From Candidatus Omnitrophota bacterium (GTDB lineage Bacteria > Hinthialibacterota > Hinthialibacteria > OLB16): a DNA stretch of 64,000 nt. This document shows, in pieces, positions 1-9,282 of the stretch. The number at the start of each line of letters is the position of its first letter. Position 1 is the stretch's first letter. Where the stretch lies: positions 124,001 through 188,000 of the forward strand of contig JACKFH010000005.1 of NCBI GenBank assembly GCA_020632575.1. Direction: 5' to 3'. A program made the translations under genes and the position numbers. The notes beneath the pieces are model-generated. The model did not search any database. It saw only the letters and a list, made by a program, of their open reading frames with translations, and was not told where the DNA came from.

Positions 1-2
1 AA

Positions 3-1214
3 GCGGACCCCGGACTCGGAGTCACCCAGAAATTCACCAGCGGCATGGAAGCCACGCTCAAAGTCGAGAACAATCGGAGCGATACGAGCGTCGACTTCTT
101 CCAACCTTTCGCTCAGGAATACAACACGGACATTTCATTAGATGTCGTCCAACCTCTGCTTCGGGGCTATGGCCCCTGTGTGAATCTGGCGAATGTCCGC
201 ATCGCCTATAACAACCGGATGATCTCGGATGAGGGGCTGCGCCAGTCGGTCCTCAACACTATCGCCGCGAGCCACACGGCGTATTGGGAACTTGTCTTTA
301 GTCGCGTCACCCTGGCGATCGCCCAACAGTCGCTAGGCCTCGCGGCGGATCTCCTTCGCGAAAACCGAATCCGCTATCGCTATGGAGATCTGGTTATTGT
401 TGAGGTTTACGAAGCCGACGCGGGAGTCCGCGCTCGCGAGCAGGAAGTGATTCAAGCGCAGAACAGTTACGACAACTCGATGGACCGGATTCGCCAATTG
501 GTCAACGCTCAGGACGCCGTTCAGGATTGGCAGATTCCATTGGTGCCCACCGATCCCGCCATCTACCACGCGGTTAACATCGACGAGGACGCCTCCCTGG
601 AGCTGGCTTATGAGAAGAATCCCCAGATCCGTCAGGCGCAGCTCGCGATCGACAATGCCAAAGAGGGCAAGGTGATCGCCTACGACGCCTTCCGCCCCCG
701 CCTCGACCTATTCGCGGGAGTGAGCGAAACCGGATTGGGCGAGACCAATGGGGAGAGCTACGACAATCTGTTCTCGGGCGACTACACCTCTTGGCGGGTG
801 GGCGTCAACTACAGCGTCCCCCTCAAGCGTCGACGCGAGCGGGCCAATATCCAGGCCGCGAAATATGAAATGGAACAGGCCCAAGTGCTTTATAACGATG
901 TCCGCCAAGGCGTCCTCTACAATCACCGAGAGGCCGTTCGGACCATCAAGAGCCTTGCAAGGCAAGTGACGGCTTCCGAGTCGCGAGTGGTCGCCGAGGG
1001 GAACCGACTGGAGAAACAAAAGATTAGTTACGAGCAAGGCGTGACCACTTCCCACGATCTCCTCGAAGTTCAAGAGGATTACGCGCAAGCGCAGGTTCAG
1101 AAGATTCGCGCGGTCGTGGATTACTATCTCGCCTTAATCGAACTTGAACGGATCCGCGGCACACTCCTCGACACTCTCGGTTTCGAGATCGTGCCCATGG
1201 TGCGAGCCAACTAG
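3..1214 (+). CDS. TolC-family outer membrane efflux protein (5' partial)
   Basis: Outer-membrane channel of a tripartite efflux pump. The frame is open to the left edge of the window, so the signal peptide and roughly the first quarter of a normal 450-500 residue TolC protein are missing; the ATG at 45 is internal. What remains shows the usual duplicated helical hairpins with long heptad-like stretches, and a beta-strand segment (FRPRLDLFAGVSETG) in the second repeat. The stop is followed after about 75 bases by a periplasmic adaptor and then an RND pump, which supports the role. Substrate is unknown. Confidence 0.85.
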   Translation, partial: ADPGLGVTQKFTSGMEATLKVENNRSDTSVDFFQPFAQEYNTDISLDVVQPLLRGYGPCVNLANVRIAYNNRMISDEGLRQSVLNTIAASHTAYWELVFSRVTLAIAQQSLGLAADLLRENRIRYRYGDLVIVEVYEADAGVRAREQEVIQAQNSYDNSMDRIRQLVNAQDAVQDWQIPLVPTDPAIYHAVNIDEDASLELAYEKNPQIRQAQLAIDNAKEGKVIAYDAFRPRLDLFAGVSETGLGETNGESYDNLFSGDYTSWRVGVNYSVPLKRRRERANIQAAKYEMEQAQVLYNDVRQGVLYNHREAVRTIKSLARQVTASESRVVAEGNRLEKQKISYEQGVTTSHDLLEVQEDYAQAQVQKIRAVVDYYLALIELERIRGTLLDTLGFEIVPMVRAN

Positions 1215-1289
1215 CCTCTCTTGCTTCCAATGTGAGAACTCGCAATCATGAGTGAGTATTCTAATTTCACCGCCTCGCGAGGAGATGAC

Positions 1290-2630
1290 TTGAGCCACGT
1301 AACAAATAGATCGATCGGTTCGACGACCTTATTCACGCAAACCGGACTTATTTTGATCTTCCTTCTCCTTATCGGCGGATGCGCTAAGGAACCCCAACCC
1401 GTGGAGGTTGAGGTCACACCCGTGGTGGATGTGATGAAGGTCCAACCCCAAACGATTTACCCTTCCCTCGAATTCACCGGGTCGGTGATCAGCCAGGAGG
1501 TCGCCCGAATCCATCCGGAGGTCGGCGGAACCGTGGACCAAGTCAATGTCCGGGTGGGGAACCGTGTCCAGAAGGGACAGGTTTTGGTCGAACTCGACCC
1601 CTCGGACTTCGAACTTCGGCTTCAGATCGCTCGCGCGGAAAGGCTGAAAGCCTCCGCCGAGTATCGGCGCATGATTCGGGGATACCGCCCTGAAGATATC
1701 GAGGCGACTCGGAACGTTTACGAAAATACGAGAGCGATCTTCCGATCGAAGAACCGGAACCTGGAAAGGAACCGGGCTCTTTTCGACTCCGGAACCATGA
1801 CCGAACGAGACTGGACGGTGTTCCTCGAGGACCTGGCCGCGGCAAGCGCCATGGTGGGAAAGGTGTCGGCCGAGCTGTCGAAGATGGAAGAGGGCTATGA
1901 ATCTTACGATATCCAATCGGCAAGCGCCTCGCTCATGTTGGCCCACGCCAATGAAGCCCTCGCCGAGAGAAATCTAAAACACACTCGAATCGTCTCCCCA
2001 ATCGACGGCGTCGTTTCAATGAGAGACGTCGAGATCGGTCAATTGGTCGATCCGAATCGGACAGTGGTCGAAGTCCAGGACCCAAGCCGGGTCTGGCTGC
2101 TCGCCGATGCTAGCGCCAAGGAGGCTGGTCTGATCGAAGTCGGGCAAGAGGCGGAGCTCTATTCCGACACCCTCGACAACACTCAACGAGGTCGCGTGGA
2201 TCGGATCGCCCAGACCTTGGATCCCAACACCAAGAGTCTCGCGATCTGGTTCGCCTGGAATAGCACGGAAAACTTACCCCCCATCGGATCCTTCGCGAAA
2301 GGGACCCTGTTTCTGGATCCCGTCCCGAACGTCGTCTCGGTGCATCGAAAGTGGCTTCACCTCGAAAGGGGAATCCATTTTGTCTGGGCGGTCGAGGAAG
2401 GGATCTTGGTCCGCAAGAATGTGAAAATCGGCAAGGATCGGGGCGAGGAAGTGGTGATCGATTCCGGCCTGGAAACCGGGACCCAGCTGGTGGTCTCGCC
2501 CCCCACCTCTTTCGAGGAGGGGCTCGCGGTGAACATCGGAAACGTCCGGGAGAACGGCAAGGGCGAACCCTCCGACCAGACTGTCATCAGTCTCTCCATG
2601 TCTCCAGGCAACGAGGGCGGCGCCCACTGA
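1290..2630 (+). CDS. RND efflux periplasmic adaptor lipoprotein (HlyD/MFP family)
   Basis: Periplasmic adaptor linking the inner-membrane RND pump to the TolC channel. From the TTG at 1290 it starts with a short basic region, a hydrophobic stretch and a lipobox LIGGC (Cys31), so it should be an inner-membrane-anchored lipoprotein. The two half-motifs of the barrel-sandwich domain flank a long coiled-coil hairpin (first half HPEVGGTVDQVNVRVGNRV, second half SPIDGVVSMRDVEIGQLV). A beta-barrel and a membrane-proximal domain follow. An upstream ATG at 1248 is in frame, but it would put 44 residues before the lipid Cys and has a poor ribosome site; the TTG has GAGGAG five bases upstream. Only four bases separate it from the pump gene. 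Confidence 0.87.
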   Translation: MSHVTNRSIGSTTLFTQTGLILIFLLLIGGCAKEPQPVEVEVTPVVDVMKVQPQTIYPSLEFTGSVISQEVARIHPEVGGTVDQVNVRVGNRVQKGQVLVELDPSDFELRLQIARAERLKASAEYRRMIRGYRPEDIEATRNVYENTRAIFRSKNRNLERNRALFDSGTMTERDWTVFLEDLAAASAMVGKVSAELSKMEEGYESYDIQSASASLMLAHANEALAERNLKHTRIVSPIDGVVSMRDVEIGQLVDPNRTVVEVQDPSRVWLLADASAKEAGLIEVGQEAELYSDTLDNTQRGRVDRIAQTLDPNTKSLAIWFAWNSTENLPPIGSFAKGTLFLDPVPNVVSVHRKWLHLERGIHFVWAVEEGILVRKNVKIGKDRGEEVVIDSGLETGTQLVVSPPTSFEEGLAVNIGNVRENGKGEPSDQTVISLSMSPGNEGGAH

Positions 2631-2634
2631 ATCC

Positions 2635-5600
2635 ATGTACGCCATTTCCAAGTTCTCGGTCACTCATCCGGTTCTAGTCAACCTTCTCACCGTGGTGATC
2701 GTTCTCGTGGGGACGATCACTTTCTTCCTTCTCCCCCGGGAAATTTTTCCCTATGTCTCCACCGACGTCATTTTTGTGGAAACGCTGAACCCGCGCGCTT
2801 CGGCCGATGAGGTGGAGAAATCGATCACAGTCCTGCTGGAGGAGGAAATCTCGGAGGTTCGCGGCATCAAGAAAATGCACAGCACCACGGTCGAGGGCCG
2901 AAGCGTCATCATCCTCGAGGTGGAAACCGACAACATGGGAGTCACTCTGGACAAAGTTCGGCGAGATGTCGAAACCCAGGTCGAGGAGGTGACGCCCGAT
3001 CTTCCGTTGGAGGCCGAAAAACCGATCGTTCGGGAGTTCGTCTTCGATGTCCCGATCATGGGAGTCTCCATCAGCGGTGCGGTGGATGAACACATCCTCA
3101 AAGAGACCGCTCATTTTCTCAAGGACGAAATCAAGAAGATCCCGGGCGTCAGCGACATCAACCTGATCGGCGAACGGGACGAGGAAATCTGGGTGGAAAT
3201 CGACCCTCTCCGGTTGTATGGCTACGGCTTAACCCTGGAGGATGTCCGGAACGCGGTCGCGATGGGCGGGTTGGATCTGGCAGCTGGCCTGGCTCGGGGA
3301 ACCGAACAGGAATTCATCGTCCGGACCAAGGAACTCTACACCAACGCGGACGATCTGAACCGGGTTGTGCTGAAAGCCAATCGGGAGGGGGGCCGGGTCC
3401 TGGTCCAGGACATCGCGGATGTGAAAGACACCTTCGAGGAGGCCACCACCCTCGGCCGGGTCAATGGCGAACGTTCGATCACTTTGGATATCAAACAACG
3501 CCCCGGGTCCGACACATTGAAGATCACCCGCGATGTCAAAGAGCGGCTCGCGGAGCTCGAGGACGATCTCCCTTACGGCATCAGCGCCAGCTACAACCGA
3601 GAGATCGCCTTCATGGTCCGAGAGCGACTCGAATTGCTGACGCGCAACGGCCTATTGGGACTGGTTCTCTGCTTGGCGCTTCTCCGGTTCTTCCTTTCCG
3701 GAAGGATGGCCATGATCACCGGCTTGGGCATCCCCTTCGCGCTGATGGGCGGCCTCATCTTCATGAAGTTCATGGGGATCTCCCTCAACATGATTTCGAT
3801 GTTCTCTCTGATTATGGTGCTCGGCATGTTGGTGGACGACGGGATTGTGGTGGCGGAGAACACCCACCGTTACCTGGAAAAAGGGATCGACCCTCTCACC
3901 GCCGCGATTCGGGGAAGCGGCGAGGTTTTTTGGTCGGTGATCGCGGCGGTCGCCACCACGATCACGGCCTTCGCCCCGATGCTCTTCATGTCGGGAATCA
4001 TGGGGAAATTCTGCCGTCAAATCCCCATGGTGGTCATCTTCGCGCTCCTCGCCTCGCTTGTCGAAGCCCTGTTGGTGTTGCCCGTTCACTTGGCGGAATG
4101 GAGCAAACCCAACAACTGGAAGGGGATCTGGAGACGCGAACCCGAGGAAATGAAGAAAAACCCCGGATTCGTCATGCGAGCGGTCGCGCCAGTGGGGGCG
4201 TTGTGGCAGTACAGTGGAGAACTCTTCGACCGTTCGCCAATCAGCCCGAATTTCTGGTTCCGACCTCTGCTTCGGGGCTACACGCGGTTTCTGGTGGTCG
4301 CCCTTCGGTACCGGTATATCAGCCTGCTCATGGCTTTCATGGTCGCCGGAGGAATCATAACCTTCGCCAAGTTCCATCTGAAATTCGAACTCTTCAAAAA
4401 CGATGACATTCCGGTCTTCTTCATCAATGTGGAGACTCCTCCCGGGACGCGGCTCGAGGAGACCGAAAAGTCGATGGTCAAGATCGAGAATTACCTGAAA
4501 ACTCTTCCTGACAACTATATTGACGCCATCATTTCGAGAGTCGGCGTCATGGAAGACATGTCCACCATGACCATGAATTTCGGCTCCTACCGCGGTCAGA
4601 TCATTGTGGACCTCTCCGAGGCCGGCGAACGGCCCGGTCTCTCGGGGCAGGACATCCTCGATGAGGTCCGAGACAACATGCCGGAAATCCCCGAAATTGT
4701 GAAAACCGAATACCAAGTCGATTCCGGAGGTCCTCCCACGGGCTCACCGGTGAACCTCCGGGTTTCCGGCGAGGACTACGAAAAACTGATTCCCATCGCT
4801 AAAGAGGTGAAACAGTATTTGGAGACGGTGAACGGGGTTAAAGATATCAAGGACGACTTCGAATGGGGCAAGGAGGAGTTCCAGATCGACATCGACCGAA
4901 AGAAAGCCTCGGACCTCGGTTTGGATGTCGCCTCGGTCGCCAAGGAGGTGCGAAACGCCTTCGCCGGAGGACTGGCGACCACCTTCACTCGGTCCCGTGA
5001 GGAGGTCGAAATCCACGTGAAATTTCCTGTGGAGTATCGCACTTCCCTTGAAAATATCCGCTTGATGAAATTTCGAAACAAAGATGGGGATTTGGTCCCG
5101 TTCAAAAACTTCGCACAGGTTGCTTATGGCCAGGGGATCTCGGTTATCCACCGATGGAATCAGCGAAAAACGATCACTGTCTCCGCCGATGTGGACACGG
5201 ACATCCTCACCTCCACCGAGGTCAATCAAATGTTGATGGGTCGGTATGGTTTCCGAAGTTCGAAGGATCCCTCCATCACCTTCGACTACGCGGGCGAGAA
5301 TGAGGACACGCAGGAGGCGATGACCTCGTTGAAGCTGGCTTTCATTCCAGCCATGTTCCTGAACTACACGATCATCGCCACGGTCTTCAATTCATTCATC
5401 CAGCCGCTGGTGGTGATGTCGGCCATTCCCCTCGCCCTGTTGGGGGTCGTCATCGGCCTCATGGTCCATGGCGAACCGATGGGTTTCATGGCGATGTTGG
5501 GGGCAGTGGCGTTGGTGGGAATTGTGGTCAACGATTCGATCATCCTCCTCGACTTCGTGAACAAGGCGAGACTCAGGGGAATGTCGAGATGGCATTCTCT

Positions 5601-5898
5601 TTTGTGGGCGTCCAAAACCCGTGTCCGCCCCATCGTCCTCACCACTCTCACCACCATTGGCGGATTGATGCCGATGCTGACTGGGTTGACCGGAACCTCC
5701 ACCTTTCTTGTCCCGATGGCGATTTCGCTGGTTTATGGCTTACTGTTCTCCACCACGCTGCTCTTGCTTTACGTCCCCATCATCATGGCGATCATGGACA
5801 GCATGCTCTTGGCGTGTGGCCTCAAACTCGTCCGGGAGACCTATGACGAATCCCTCCTGGAAAAGAGCATGGAGCACCACACGACTGAGCTGACTTAG
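2635..5898 (+). CDS. RND-family efflux pump permease (AcrB-like)
   Basis: Inner-membrane proton-driven pump of 1087 residues, slightly longer than the usual 1030-1050. It has the expected RND layout: an N-terminal helix with FFLLPREIFP, a first porter domain, a helix block, a second porter domain and a C-terminal helix block. The TM4 proton-relay pair is present as D401-D402 in MLVDDGIVVAEN. At the TM10 position where AcrB has its relay lysine, this protein reads GIVVNDSIILLDF (N966-D967), so the lysine is absent, as in several RND subgroups. It is the last gene of the TolC-adaptor-pump operon. Substrate class cannot be assigned. Confidence 0.92.
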   Translation: MYAISKFSVTHPVLVNLLTVVIVLVGTITFFLLPREIFPYVSTDVIFVETLNPRASADEVEKSITVLLEEEISEVRGIKKMHSTTVEGRSVIILEVETDNMGVTLDKVRRDVETQVEEVTPDLPLEAEKPIVREFVFDVPIMGVSISGAVDEHILKETAHFLKDEIKKIPGVSDINLIGERDEEIWVEIDPLRLYGYGLTLEDVRNAVAMGGLDLAAGLARGTEQEFIVRTKELYTNADDLNRVVLKANREGGRVLVQDIADVKDTFEEATTLGRVNGERSITLDIKQRPGSDTLKITRDVKERLAELEDDLPYGISASYNREIAFMVRERLELLTRNGLLGLVLCLALLRFFLSGRMAMITGLGIPFALMGGLIFMKFMGISLNMISMFSLIMVLGMLVDDGIVVAENTHRYLEKGIDPLTAAIRGSGEVFWSVIAAVATTITAFAPMLFMSGIMGKFCRQIPMVVIFALLASLVEALLVLPVHLAEWSKPNNWKGIWRREPEEMKKNPGFVMRAVAPVGALWQYSGELFDRSPISPNFWFRPLLRGYTRFLVVALRYRYISLLMAFMVAGGIITFAKFHLKFELFKNDDIPVFFINVETPPGTRLEETEKSMVKIENYLKTLPDNYIDAIISRVGVMEDMSTMTMNFGSYRGQIIVDLSEAGERPGLSGQDILDEVRDNMPEIPEIVKTEYQVDSGGPPTGSPVNLRVSGEDYEKLIPIAKEVKQYLETVNGVKDIKDDFEWGKEEFQIDIDRKKASDLGLDVASVAKEVRNAFAGGLATTFTRSREEVEIHVKFPVEYRTSLENIRLMKFRNKDGDLVPFKNFAQVAYGQGISVIHRWNQRKTITVSADVDTDILTSTEVNQMLMGRYGFRSSKDPSITFDYAGENEDTQEAMTSLKLAFIPAMFLNYTIIATVFNSFIQPLVVMSAIPLALLGVVIGLMVHGEPMGFMAMLGAVALVGIVVNDSIILLDFVNKARLRGMSRWHSLLWASKTRVRPIVLTTLTTIGGLMPMLTGLTGTSTFLVPMAISLVYGLLFSTTLLLLYVPIIMAIMDSMLLACGLKLVRETYDESLLEKSMEHHTTELT

Positions 5899-5900
5899 GT

Positions 5901-7058
5901 TCAGGTTGCCAACAACTCCTCGACCCGCCCAAACCATTCGGAATCGGCGATGGGATCCAAATCGCACACCTCGATCAGAACCCCCTTGGCGCCCTTCTCC
6001 CTGAAAATCCTCTCGAATTCGAGATCGCTCTCCAGCCTCTCTCCTGAGGGGTCCGCCGCGGAAAAGAGCAACCCCGCCGCGAGTCCCTTCAGAGTGTGGG
6101 TCGAGTCGATTCCGGCGGTTCTTTGAGCCTTGAGGCTCCCCACCAAGCGGTCCTCGGGGGCGTACTTCCTCATCCGGTCCCGGCCGACTCGGTAGACGGT
6201 GTCTCCCAAGGCGGGGTTTTTGAAACGATGGATGAGATCGTCGATGTAGGCCTGCATTGAGGGTTGGTCGAGTTCCTGGGAGTAAAGCGAAACCAATGCT
6301 TTTCCCGATTCCTCCATGGCGAGCTGAGTTGTGCGGGCGATGTCCTCATGACCCATCGCCTCGGAGATGGTGACCGCCCCGACTCGATCCCCCAGGTACG
6401 CGGAAACTGCGTGCCCCATGTTGTGGACAAAAAGTTTTTGGTCGACATAGGCCTCGAAACAACCGTGGACCACTAGCCCCTCGACCTCGGGAATCTCGCC
6501 AATGAATCCCTCACGGTCGGCGATGATCTGGTTGTAGGCCTCGGCCCAAACCTCTAGCGGATCCACCTCGCGAACCTCCGGCGGCATGATCGGGACCATC
6601 TTTCCAATGCTGGTGGCGATCAGACCGACCCGATCCTCGATTGGAAAATCAGCCGGCAAATGTTGGCGCAAGTAGGATTTCATCAGTTCCGGAGCGCCAC
6701 GAAGGTTCTCGCAGAGGACAATATCCAGGGGTTTGTTCCGTTTCTCCAACCCTTTAGCGATCGGGGCGGCGATATATGGCAAGACCTTCGACCCGACCGC
6801 GGTGGAAAGAAGGTCGCAATCCGCGATTTCCTCGGCGACTCGATCGACATCCCGGCCATTCACCCCCCGCACCCCCTCGACCCAGATCTCATCGGGGCGC
6901 TCTTCCTTAACAACCACCCGGTATCGACCCTCTCGATTCAGGGCCTCGATCACCTCCGGGACCACATCGACAAAGACCACCTCCCATCCGGCGGCCGAAA
7001 AGAGTTGGCCGGCCAGCGATCTCCCAATGTTCCCCGCTCCATACTGAATCAGTTTCAT
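5901..7058 (-). CDS. mtlD: Mannitol-1-phosphate 5-dehydrogenase-like protein
   Basis: NAD-dependent polyol-phosphate dehydrogenase of the long-chain mannitol dehydrogenase family; in the classical case it interconverts mannitol 1-phosphate and fructose 6-phosphate. The N-terminal Rossmann motif GAGNIGRS is at residues 7-14. The family catalytic triad is visible as K208, N213 and H216 in QKLFVHNMGH. Its 385 residues match MtlD. No PTS transporter or mannitol regulator lies nearby, so its substrate could be another hexitol phosphate. It ends two bases from the convergent RND gene and is divergent from the S55 protein gene. The start ATG has only a weak ribosome site. Confidence 0.85.
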   Translation of the reverse strand: MKLIQYGAGNIGRSLAGQLFSAAGWEVVFVDVVPEVIEALNREGRYRVVVKEERPDEIWVEGVRGVNGRDVDRVAEEIADCDLLSTAVGSKVLPYIAAPIAKGLEKRNKPLDIVLCENLRGAPELMKSYLRQHLPADFPIEDRVGLIATSIGKMVPIMPPEVREVDPLEVWAEAYNQIIADREGFIGEIPEVEGLVVHGCFEAYVDQKLFVHNMGHAVSAYLGDRVGAVTISEAMGHEDIARTTQLAMEESGKALVSLYSQELDQPSMQAYIDDLIHRFKNPALGDTVYRVGRDRMRKYAPEDRLVGSLKAQRTAGIDSTHTLKGLAAGLLFSAADPSGERLESDLEFERIFREKGAKGVLIEVCDLDPIADSEWFGRVEELLAT

Positions 7059-7160
7059 GCTGAGTCTCTCAATCTTCCTAGGGTTTGTGACGCTCCGGAA
7101 AGGTATCCCAGCGGAAGAAAACCGCCAAGAAAGGGTCGCCGGAATTGTCCGGTTGGAATG

Positions 7161-7190
7161 ATTGACAGTGTCAATCCCCTCCCATAAGGT
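7161..7190 (+). promoter_or_regulatory. Candidate sigma-70 promoter overlapping a 15-bp palindrome
   Basis: A perfect -35 TTGACA (7162-7167) is followed after 17 bases by TAAGGT (7185-7190), a weak -10. The -35 lies inside the perfect palindrome ATTGACA-G-TGTCAAT (7161-7175), so a repressor could bind over it. This placement favours the GTG at 7231 as the start of the next gene, because the longer frame would begin at a TTG inside the -35 box. Prediction by eye only. Confidence 0.4.
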
Positions 7191-7230
7191 AAAGATATCA
7201 AGATCGTGGAAAGAGGTGGATCCGACACAA

Positions 7231-9240
7231 GTGACTCAATTTCCGAAGTTTCCATCCATTAGGTTTATCTTCTTACTGACTCTCTCATTTTTTGTTTTTC
7301 AAATCGGAGCTTATGCGGAGGACGCGGTTCCTTCCAGCCGATTCGATTCCAGCAAATACTGGCGGTCGAGTGAGATCAAGAGAGGGATGAAGGGATATGG
7401 CCTGACTGTTTTTCAAGGGACTCAAATCGAGCGTTTCGATGTTGAAATTCTCGGAGTGATCGAGAACGAGTTCACCGACACCGACCTGATTCTAGCCGTT
7501 TGTTCGGGCGGACCCTTGGCCAAGACCGGTGTAATCGCTGGAATGAGCGGCAGTCCCATCTACATCGAAGACAAACAGGTGGGAGCGCTCGCCTACGCCT
7601 GGAGTTTTTCGAAAGACCCGATCGCGGGCATCACCCCCATCGAAAACATGCTCCCCATTCTCGATTATCCGTCGACCGAGAACACCAATTACACCGCCGA
7701 TTTCGACTCCGACTCCACCATCCGTGAGGCGGCGACGGTCAACTTCTCGATACCGGGCAAGAGACTGGATCGTGTGACCTGGGACCAGCGATTCCAGTCC
7801 TTTCTTCAAAAGGACTATTCCGACTTCATGCGGGAGCGGGCCTTCGAGATACCCGGCTCCCCCTCAGGCGGCGGCCCTTTGCCAAGTTCTCAAAAGCGAG
7901 TAAACCTATTCGACAGCGAGGGAAATCCCTCGCGGCAAGGGTGGGTCCCCATCGCCACGCCGCTGATGGTAAGCGGTCTCTCGAATGGGGTTCTGAATCA
8001 GGTTTCCGGCATGATGGCCCCCATGGGGCTGTTGCCGATGCCGGGCGGCCTTCCCTCGGCGATCGATGAGGACCTCTCCAAAGTCAAACTGGAGCCGGGA
8101 TCGGGTATCGGCGTCGCCCTAGTCGGCGGAGATCTCAAACTCGCCGGCATCGGCACCGTGAGTTTTGTCGATGGTGACCATGTCCTTGGATTCGGGCACC
8201 CGATGTTCGGCGATGGGTCGACCGACGTGCCGATGACCACCGCCTATATCAATACGGTCCTTCCGACGCTTTCGCTCTCGACCAAGATGGGTGGAATGAT
8301 TCAACCGGTCGGAGTCCTGCAGCAGGACCGAATCTCCGGCATTGGCGGGACGGTCGGCGGCAAGGCGCGGACACTTCCACTGACGATCCATTTGAACCAC
8401 AAGGCGGCCGACCTCGATCGGACCTTTCATTACGATGTCGCCTACCACCGTTTTTACACGCCGCGATTCGCGCTCTTCTGCGCGTTGGATGCGATCGATG
8501 TGTTCGAACGGAGTTTCCGAGACTCCACCGCCTCGTTTCATCTGAGTCTGAAAATCAAGGGCAAGGATCCGGTCACGATTCATGACGAGGTCTCCTCTCA
8601 GGGGGGAACTGCTCTCTCGATCGGGATGGTCTTGAGCAGCGCCCTCGATTTGTTGATGAGAAATCCTTACGAGGATGTTGAAATCGAATCTGTCGATCTC
8701 GAGGTGGATATCGTCGACCGGCTGCGCCAGGGATCGATCGAGTGGATCAGTCTTTCGAAGCAACAGTTGCAACCCGGAGACACGCTTGGTCTCGACATCT
8801 CGGTGCAGCCCTGGCTGGGCAAGAGCGAAGTCCTTCACGAGGACATCGACCTGCCCGAGGGGATCGACACCGGTTCTCTGTTGGTCACCGTGGCCGACGC
8901 GAACAAGTATGTGACCGATAAGATTCTTCGGAATCCAGACCGTTTTCGTCCGAGGGATATCGACAGCCTCCTCGATCTCGTGGATGAGTCGTATCCCAAC
9001 AATGAAATGTATGTCACCGTATCGGCGCTCTCCCTTGGGTTGTCGGAATTTGGGAAAGAGATGCCCGATCTCCCCTCCTCGATTTTGAGGGTCATGGCCG
9101 ATCATCCGGACCGAGGCAAGGGTGGATTCACCATGACCGAGGTGGTGGCGGAGCATGTCATCGTGGCCGATCGTCCGATATCGGGTCAACAACGCATCAT
9201 GGTCGAGGTGGAGCCCTCGCGGGCCAATCGACTGAACTGA
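7231..9240 (+). CDS. Secreted SpoIVB-type S55 peptidase-domain protein
   Basis: A 669-residue exported protein. From GTG 7231 it has a signal peptide (hydrophobic FIFLLTLSFFVFQIGAYA) and a GAGGTGG ribosome site. A longer version from TTG 7162 would put the signal peptide far inside. The motif GVIAGMSGSPIYIED (SGS at residues 106-108) is the serine motif of the S55 (SpoIVB) family. The later block GFGHPMFGDGSTDVPM carries His323. The order serine-then-histidine differs from Bacillus SpoIVB, where His precedes Ser, so peptidase activity is not assured. The C-terminal third is beta-rich with no recognised domain. It leads a probable operon with the propeller protein and the metallo-hydrolase. 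Its target is unknown. Confidence 0.75.
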   Translation: MTQFPKFPSIRFIFLLTLSFFVFQIGAYAEDAVPSSRFDSSKYWRSSEIKRGMKGYGLTVFQGTQIERFDVEILGVIENEFTDTDLILAVCSGGPLAKTGVIAGMSGSPIYIEDKQVGALAYAWSFSKDPIAGITPIENMLPILDYPSTENTNYTADFDSDSTIREAATVNFSIPGKRLDRVTWDQRFQSFLQKDYSDFMRERAFEIPGSPSGGGPLPSSQKRVNLFDSEGNPSRQGWVPIATPLMVSGLSNGVLNQVSGMMAPMGLLPMPGGLPSAIDEDLSKVKLEPGSGIGVALVGGDLKLAGIGTVSFVDGDHVLGFGHPMFGDGSTDVPMTTAYINTVLPTLSLSTKMGGMIQPVGVLQQDRISGIGGTVGGKARTLPLTIHLNHKAADLDRTFHYDVAYHRFYTPRFALFCALDAIDVFERSFRDSTASFHLSLKIKGKDPVTIHDEVSSQGGTALSIGMVLSSALDLLMRNPYEDVEIESVDLEVDIVDRLRQGSIEWISLSKQQLQPGDTLGLDISVQPWLGKSEVLHEDIDLPEGIDTGSLLVTVADANKYVTDKILRNPDRFRPRDIDSLLDLVDESYPNNEMYVTVSALSLGLSEFGKEMPDLPSSILRVMADHPDRGKGGFTMTEVVAEHVIVADRPISGQQRIMVEVEPSRANRLN

Positions 9241-9282
9241 TTGAAACTTCAACCTGCGATTGAAAAAGGAATGAATTGAAAT

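Noticed and set aside
7162..7230. Extended N-terminus for the S55 protein from a TTG.
   Set aside because: It would place the start inside a -35 box and bury the signal peptide; the GTG at 7231 has a better ribosome site.
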